Below, piece by piece: positions 6,248 through 9,930 of a DNA stretch of 9,930 nucleotides. Source of the DNA: Saprospiraceae bacterium (lineage in GTDB: Bacteria; Bacteroidota; Bacteroidia; Bacteroidales; JAIPBB01). Numbering within the stretch: the stretch's first letter is position 1; each line of letters begins with the position of its first letter. A program made the position numbers and the translations under genes. Below the pieces are notes generated by a model. That model did not search any database. It was not told the origin of the DNA and worked only from the letters and a program-made list of their open reading frames with translations. The DNA is taken from the NCBI GenBank assembly GCA_021739805.1, contig JAIPBB010000202.1, forward strand, positions 1 through 9,930, given 5' to 3'.

Positions 6248-7084
6248 CTATTGAAGGGTGATATTATAAACATTTCCATTAACCGTAACACTAGCTTGAT
6301 TATCGCAACTGCCGTTTCCATAATCTACAAATCTGGTGGCAATTCCTTGAGATTTTAACTCAAGTTTGCCTTCAACTATCCATCTGCATCCAATTTCAAC
6401 TCTTAATGAGCTTGTAATATCAACAGTAAAACTAACTCCATTTATATTGGATCCATTGGCAGAGCCGGAGATTAGATAAACATCATCCCAAATGTTTGGC
6501 CATTTGGTAGATTCGCCTGCAATCCATTCTCTTGTTCTTGTTGAATTCCATAGAATTGTTCCGCTTGAATTAATGATTTTTGCGTTAATTACATTGATAG
6601 AAAAAGAGAGATTCCCATTTGAATTATGACCATTATTTGTTACGATTTTCGTTCCTTCGACCTTATTGTCATTAACATAATAATTATCAAATGTAATTGT
6701 AATTACAGTTGTAGAATCCCTGTATCTTCCTGTAAAATTTGCCAAAATCTTACCCCTTCTATATTTATTATCAATGCATAGACAATTTGTTACACCGAAA
6801 TCAACAACTAAGGTTTTGGGCCAAGTAATAGTATCAAACGGACTAATGCTTACTGTTGCACATCCACCGGCTTGAGATAATTGTTGACTTTTACTTTTAC
6901 TGTTAAACAAAGAATCATCCTCACTTTTAGCTGCATCATCAACTTGCTTAAAAACATCTGAAAAAATATTTTCGGCTAAAGCATAATCCTTCGCCGACTG
7001 TGTGCTATTGTCGGCTTTATCTTTTTTGCAACCGAAATAAACAATTGTAAAAATCATAATAAATAATAAAGCAATTTTTTTCAT
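6248..7084 (-). CDS. Unrecognised exported lipoprotein
   Basis: The 278-residue protein begins with a lipoprotein signal peptide: KK, a hydrophobic core at residues 4-17, and a lipobox ending in FGC with Cys19 as the lipidated residue. The -3 position is Tyr rather than Leu, which is tolerated in Bacteroidetes. The residues after Cys (KKDKADNS) are charged and could act as a surface-export signal of the type described in this phylum; that is inference. After a hydrophilic linker (about 20-72) the mature part is rich in beta-prone stretches, with Cys at 75, 120, 122, 233 and 260 and aromatic strands such as TRTREWIAGESTKWPNIWDD. No enzymatic motif is seen. I do not recognise the family beyond 'Bacteroidetes lipoprotein'; a beta-sandwich substrate- or envelope-associated protein is possible. 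Confidence 0.8.
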   Translation of the reverse strand: MKKIALLFIMIFTIVYFGCKKDKADNSTQSAKDYALAENIFSDVFKQVDDAAKSEDDSLFNSKSKSQQLSQAGGCATVSISPFDTITWPKTLVVDFGVTNCLCIDNKYRRGKILANFTGRYRDSTTVITITFDNYYVNDNKVEGTKIVTNNGHNSNGNLSFSINVINAKIINSSGTILWNSTRTREWIAGESTKWPNIWDDVYLISGSANGSNINGVSFTVDITSSLRVEIGCRWIVEGKLELKSQGIATRFVDYGNGSCDNQASVTVNGNVYNITLQ

Positions 7085-7183
7085 TTGTCAAAATTTTAAT
7101 AAATACAAAATTGTTTGTTTTCTTGTAAGACATTGTATATCTCAAAACGTTGCATTACAAAATTTGTTTTCTTCAGTAAACAC

Positions 7184-7253
7184 AAACTCTAGACTCTCCA
7201 AACTCTAAGTACTCCAAACTTTAGGCACTCCAAACTCTAGGCACTCCAGGCAC
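7184..7253. repeat. 16-bp tandem repeat, four units, just after the obgE stop
   Basis: Four adjacent 16-mers run from 7184 to 7247: AAACTCTAGACTCTCC, AAACTCTAAGTACTCC, AAACTTTAGGCACTCC and AAACTCTAGGCACTCC, followed by a partial AGGCAC. Each unit consists of two similar 8-bp halves (AACTCTAG and GCACTCCA). The tract ends eight bases before the complement of the obgE TAG at 7262. The stretch 7085-7183 upstream of the lipoprotein gene is AT-rich with no certain promoter. Confidence 0.92.
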
Positions 7254-7261
7254 TTCTTAAA

Positions 7262-8272
7262 CTAGAAAACATACGAAGTCAAATTTCTCCAAATCACATC
7301 TTTCAACTCTGATATTCCTTTATTAGCAACGGATGAAATAAATACTAATTGTAAATCCGGTAAATCTTTCTCTACTTCTTTTCTGACTTCTTCAATTAAT
7401 TCATCATCCAACATATCAATTTTCGTGACTGCAAGAATTCTTGATTTATGAATTAATTCAGGATTATATTTTTCAAGTTCATTAAGTAATATTTTATACT
7501 CTTTAGTAATATTTTTTGTATCAACAGGAACCATAAAAAGCAAAAGTGAATTTCTTTCAATATGTCGAAGAAATCTTAAGCCAAGACCTTTTCCTTCGTG
7601 CGCTCCCTCAATAATTCCCGGAATATCAGCCATTACAAATGAATGATTATCTCTATAAGATACAATGCCAAGATTAGGTCTTAAAGTAGTGAACGGATAG
7701 TTTGCAATTTCAGGTTTTGCAGCAGAAACTACCGACAACAATGTCGATTTACCTGCATTTGGAAATCCAACCAAACCAACATCAGCAAGAATCTTAAGCT
7801 CCATGATTTTCCAGGTTTCGATTCCTTCTTCACCCGGTTGAGCAAATCTGGGAGTTTGGTTAGTTGGGGTTTTAAAATGGTCGTTTCCAAGTCCGCCTCT
7901 CCCACCCTGAACAATGATTTTCTCTTGATTATGTTCTGTGATTTCACATTCAATTTCTCCGGTTTCAGCATCTTTAATTATCGTTCCAAGAGGTACTTCA
8001 ATATAAGAATCTTTTCCAAATGAACCGGAACTCAAATTTTTTGAACCGTTTTCACCATTTTCGGCGATAATATGCTTGGTGTAACGCAAATGCAACAAAG
8101 TCCAAAGGTTACGATTGCCTTTTACAATAATATGTCCCCCTCTACCGCCGTCACCACCACCAGGACCACCTTTGGCAATGAATTTTTCACGGCGCAAATG
8201 AGCAGAGCCAGCCCCACCTTTACCGGAACGACAATAAATCTTAATGTAATCGACAAAATTGGAGTTTCCCAT
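7262..8272 (-). CDS. obgE: GTPase Obg/CgtA
   Basis: The 336-residue protein has the Obg fold followed by the G domain. The glycine-rich Obg domain covers about 1-160 ([13 protein letters not shown] at 35-47, [13 protein letters not shown] near 123-135). The G domain has G1 GFPNAGKST (169-177), G2 with TT in [11 protein letters not shown] (192-202), G3 DIPG (216-219), G4 TKID (283-286) and a G5-like SSVANKGI (313-320). Obg is an essential GTPase that binds the 50S subunit late in assembly and responds to ppGpp. There is no C-terminal OCT domain; the chain ends soon after G5, which is the short form also seen in other Bacteroidetes. It lies 241 bp downstream of adk on the same strand, in the common hpt-adk-obgE order. 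The ATG at 8272 gives the expected N-terminus ([15 protein letters not shown]). Confidence 0.97.
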   Translation of the reverse strand: MGNSNFVDYIKIYCRSGKGGAGSAHLRREKFIAKGGPGGGDGGRGGHIIVKGNRNLWTLLHLRYTKHIIAENGENGSKNLSSGSFGKDSYIEVPLGTIIKDAETGEIECEITEHNQEKIIVQGGRGGLGNDHFKTPTNQTPRFAQPGEEGIETWKIMELKILADVGLVGFPNAGKSTLLSVVSAAKPEIANYPFTTLRPNLGIVSYRDNHSFVMADIPGIIEGAHEGKGLGLRFLRHIERNSLLLFMVPVDTKNITKEYKILLNELEKYNPELIHKSRILAVTKIDMLDDELIEEVRKEVEKDLPDLQLVFISSVANKGISELKDVIWRNLTSYVF

Positions 8273-8326
8273 TATAAAATATTAAAATGCTGCATTTATT
8301 TGAATAAAATTTACTGTTAAGTTTTC

Positions 8327-8442
8327 GTCCGAAGTCGGAAGTAATTCATTTATTTCTTAATCCTTCTTATAATTATTTTCTCTAATACTTATTATTCTTT
8401 ACGCTATGTTTCTTCACATTCTTCGGTCTTCCGTCTTCGGAC
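8327..8442. repeat. Long-spaced inverted repeat in the adk-obgE gap
   Basis: The 15-mer GTCCGAAGTCGGAAG (8327-8341) is matched by CTTCCGTCTTCGGAC (8428-8442), its reverse complement with one mismatch, 86 bases apart. The arms are notably GC-rich compared with the AT-rich spacer. In RNA the arms could pair and form a long hairpin between adk and obgE. The arms may instead be two oppositely oriented copies of the same 7-bp repeat. Confidence 0.8.
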
Positions 8443-8449
8443 TTCTGAC
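8421..8449. repeat. Short 7-bp tandem repeat, CTTCGGT type
   Basis: Four consecutive 7-mers CTTCGGT, CTTCCGT, CTTCGGA, CTTCTGA run from 8421 to 8448. The left arm of the inverted repeat (GTCCGAA, GTCGGAA at 8327-8340) is two units of the same type in reverse orientation. Confidence 0.75.
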
Positions 8450-8513
8450 CTTTTATGAACAATCAGAGAAATGAACTTTCAATTTAATATGAAAACCCAA
8501 AAAAAAAGCTCGC

Positions 8514-9683
8514 CTACCTCACATTTTTAAATGCAGTTTTAACAAGTATTGACAATTTATCTGCGATCTCTTTTTCATCACCCATACCATTAATAGAATA
8601 GAACTTATCCATCTTCTTATAATAATCGGCAACATAATAAGTTTTAGTTTCAAATTCTTCCAGCCTTCTAATAATCACTTCAGAGTCGGCATCATAACTT
8701 CTTCCTTGTGGTGTTTTATTTCTTGCATAAAGCCTTTTCATTGCTTCAAGTGCCGAAACTTCTAATCTAATCATACAAGAAACCGAAGATTCAAATCTTT
8801 CTAGAAGTCCATCCAGAATGTAAGCTTGCACAAGATTTTTTGGAAATCCTTTAAAAATAAAACCTTTTGAATCAGGGTTTTCATTAATTTTTCTTTCTAT
8901 CAATCGGATTGGAATTTCATCAGGAACAAAATCTCCTTTATCCATATATGGTTTTACAATTTTCCCTATTTCGGTATTTCTGGCTATTTCATCCCTTAAC
9001 ATCTCGCCGGTGGAAATATAAACCAGATTATACTGTTTCGAAAGTTTTTTAGCTTGTGTATCTTTTCCTGCTCCTGGATAACCTTGAATAACAACATTAA
9101 GCCATTTTTTCTCAAGTGTATTTTGTATTTCGTCGTTAAGCTTAACAAAAATATCTTCAATTTTTCCAACTCCATTGATAGGAATATACTTTCCAATATC
9201 CTGATAAAATTTAGCAACAGGAACAGTTTTTTCATCGTACTCATGGAGTCTGTTTTCAATAACGTCAATGTTATCATCCGACCTTCCCGACATTTTACCT
9301 CTGTTAAGCAAACGAGCTATCAACTCCTCCCTGGGAACTTCAAGGCTTAACATGCATGTTAAAGAAGTATTGAGTTTCAGCAATAAACCCTCAAGAATAT
9401 AAGCCTGAACAACTGTTCGTGGAAAACCATCAAATAAAACTCCATTAGAATTTGGCAATGACATTAATTTTCTTTCAAGAATTTGAACAATTAATTCATC
9501 ATCAACAAGTCCACCTTGTTCAATAATGTTTTTAGCTTGCATTCCAAGTTTAGTTCTATCAGCAATTTCTTTTCTCAAAATATCACCCGTGGAAATGTAG
9601 GTTAGGTTATATTTTTCAATTAAGTATTGAGACTGAGTGCCTTTACCGGCACCCGGTGGTCCAAAAAGTGCAACATTCAACAT
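8514..9683 (-). CDS. adk: Adenylate kinase with two tandem kinase domains
   Basis: The chain of 389 residues is twice the usual short-form Adk length (about 190). Domain 1 (1-192) is canonical: P-loop GPPGAGKGTQ (8-17), AMP-site STGDILR (31-37), DGFPR (85-89), short LID with RGKMSGRSDD (128-137) and ENRLHEY (143-149). Domain 2 (about 194-389) aligns throughout with only two single-residue gaps, at roughly 44% identity by hand count. It has GYPGAGKDTQ (201-210), STGEMLR (224-230), KGFPK (278-282), QGRSYD (326-331) and RRLEEF (339-344). Thus domain 2 keeps the P-loop Lys, the AMP-site Arg and the LID Arg residues, but replaces the DGFPR Asp and Arg with Lys and the P-loop Gly with Asp. Domain 1 should interconvert ATP, AMP and ADP; domain 2 may be regulatory, structural or altered in specificity. 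The frame is uninterrupted. The gene is between hpt and obgE on the same strand, which supports its being the housekeeping copy. Confidence 0.95.
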   Translation of the reverse strand: MLNVALFGPPGAGKGTQSQYLIEKYNLTYISTGDILRKEIADRTKLGMQAKNIIEQGGLVDDELIVQILERKLMSLPNSNGVLFDGFPRTVVQAYILEGLLLKLNTSLTCMLSLEVPREELIARLLNRGKMSGRSDDNIDVIENRLHEYDEKTVPVAKFYQDIGKYIPINGVGKIEDIFVKLNDEIQNTLEKKWLNVVIQGYPGAGKDTQAKKLSKQYNLVYISTGEMLRDEIARNTEIGKIVKPYMDKGDFVPDEIPIRLIERKINENPDSKGFIFKGFPKNLVQAYILDGLLERFESSVSCMIRLEVSALEAMKRLYARNKTPQGRSYDADSEVIIRRLEEFETKTYYVADYYKKMDKFYSINGMGDEKEIADKLSILVKTAFKNVR

Positions 9684-9757
9684 AGTCTTTAAAAGTTAGT
9701 TTATTTTAATTTAGTTTTATATAGTTGTAATACTTATTTTTCCTTTCAATCTTCTCC

Positions 9758-9853
9758 TTTTGCCTTTTTACTTTTGCCTTTTTACTTTTGTCTTTTTACT
9801 TTCTACTTTTGCCTTCTGCCTACTTTTCCTTTGCCTTCTACTTAGCCTTCGCC
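9758..9853. repeat. 7-bp tandem repeat between hpt and adk (TTTTGCC / TTTTTAC)
   Basis: From 9758 to 9820 nine uninterrupted 7-mers alternate: TTTTGCC, TTTTTAC, TTTTGCC, TTTTTAC, TTTTGTC, TTTTTAC, TTTCTAC, TTTTGCC, TTCTGCC. The period then breaks into 6-mers (TTTGCC, TTCTAC, TTAGCC, TTCGCC) up to 9853. The plus strand is almost all pyrimidine with scattered A and G; the transcribed minus-sense RNA is purine-rich. It starts 16 bases after the hpt stop. The remaining 74 bases up to the adk ATG are AT-rich without a certain promoter. Confidence 0.92.
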
Positions 9854-9869
9854 TTTTTTTTTATAATTT

Positions 9870-9930
9870 CTATTCTGTTATTTTATAAATATCCGGCAAA
9901 TTTCGTCCAAATCCATCATAATCCAAACCA
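9870..9930 (-). CDS. hpt: Hypoxanthine phosphoribosyltransferase, C-terminal end only
   Basis: The minus strand from the window edge reads GLDYDGFGRNLPDIYKITE and then TAG (9870-9872), in one open frame. This matches the C-terminal signature of bacterial hypoxanthine-guanine phosphoribosyltransferases (G-x-D-Y-x2-x-x-R-x-LP-x-I). The enzyme salvages hypoxanthine and guanine to IMP and GMP with PRPP. Position directly upstream of adk and obgE is the usual Bacteroidetes order and supports the call. Only 20 codons are visible, so the identification rests on this short motif plus context. Confidence 0.78.
   Translation of the reverse strand, partial: GLDYDGFGRNLPDIYKITE

Noticed and set aside
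7838..8320. Plus-strand open frames opposite obgE (7838-8023 and 8072-8320)
   Set aside because: They lie antisense to clear Obg-fold and G-domain coding sequence and encode low-complexity peptides with no recognisable motif.
8498..8518. Intrinsic terminator after adk (GC-rich stretch followed by nine T on the minus strand)
   Set aside because: The T run is good but the preceding bases do not form a convincing stem.
8996..9350. Open frames on both strands inside the adk region (8996-9277 minus, 9054-9350 plus)
   Set aside because: They overlap the intact two-domain adk frame, which has clear motifs; they are shadow frames.

Overview
The window looks like a chromosomal segment of a Bacteroidetes bacterium, probably Bacteroidales. 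The DNA is AT-rich and the genes lack clear Shine-Dalgarno sites. Two minus-strand genes have a Bacteroidetes-type TAnnTTTG -7 element just upstream. The gene order hpt - adk - obgE is, from memory, a common Bacteroidetes arrangement. No phage, transposase, CRISPR, rRNA or tRNA gene was seen.

Left part (1-2924), amino-acid metabolism: the 3' part of an ApgM-superfamily enzyme whose sequence resembles the Bacteroidetes branch that acts as homoserine kinase; a shared bidirectional terminator; then a divergent pair made of an Lrp/AsnC regulator (minus) and a PLP-dependent lyase resembling plant-type methionine gamma-lyase (plus). The divergent regulator-lyase arrangement recalls mdeR-mdeA of Pseudomonas, so methionine breakdown to methanethiol and 2-oxobutyrate is the best reading.

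Middle part (2925-7084), envelope and accessory genes: a membrane methyltransferase of the ICMT/PEMT type (minus), an exported MORN_2/YwqK-like repeat protein with a cysteine cluster and a NimA-like flavin split-barrel protein (both plus), a membrane PAP2 phosphatase (minus) and an unrecognised lipoprotein (minus). The methyltransferase and the phosphatase could both act on lipids, but they are not adjacent and nothing proves a common pathway.

Right part (7262-9930), conserved housekeeping genes on the minus strand: the end of hpt, adk, obgE. The adk gene is unusual. It encodes two complete adenylate-kinase domains in one 389-residue chain, and the second has changes at catalytic positions.

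The most striking non-coding signal is that most larger gaps carry their own short degenerate tandem repeat: 7-bp units (3162-3265, 8421-8449, 9758-9853), 7/8-bp (5521-5584), 16-bp made of two 8-bp halves (7184-7253), and 11-bp-spaced GTCATT words on both sides of the lyase gene (1543-1665, 2932-3031). Several start or stop exactly at a stop codon. I know of no described function for such tracts in this group.
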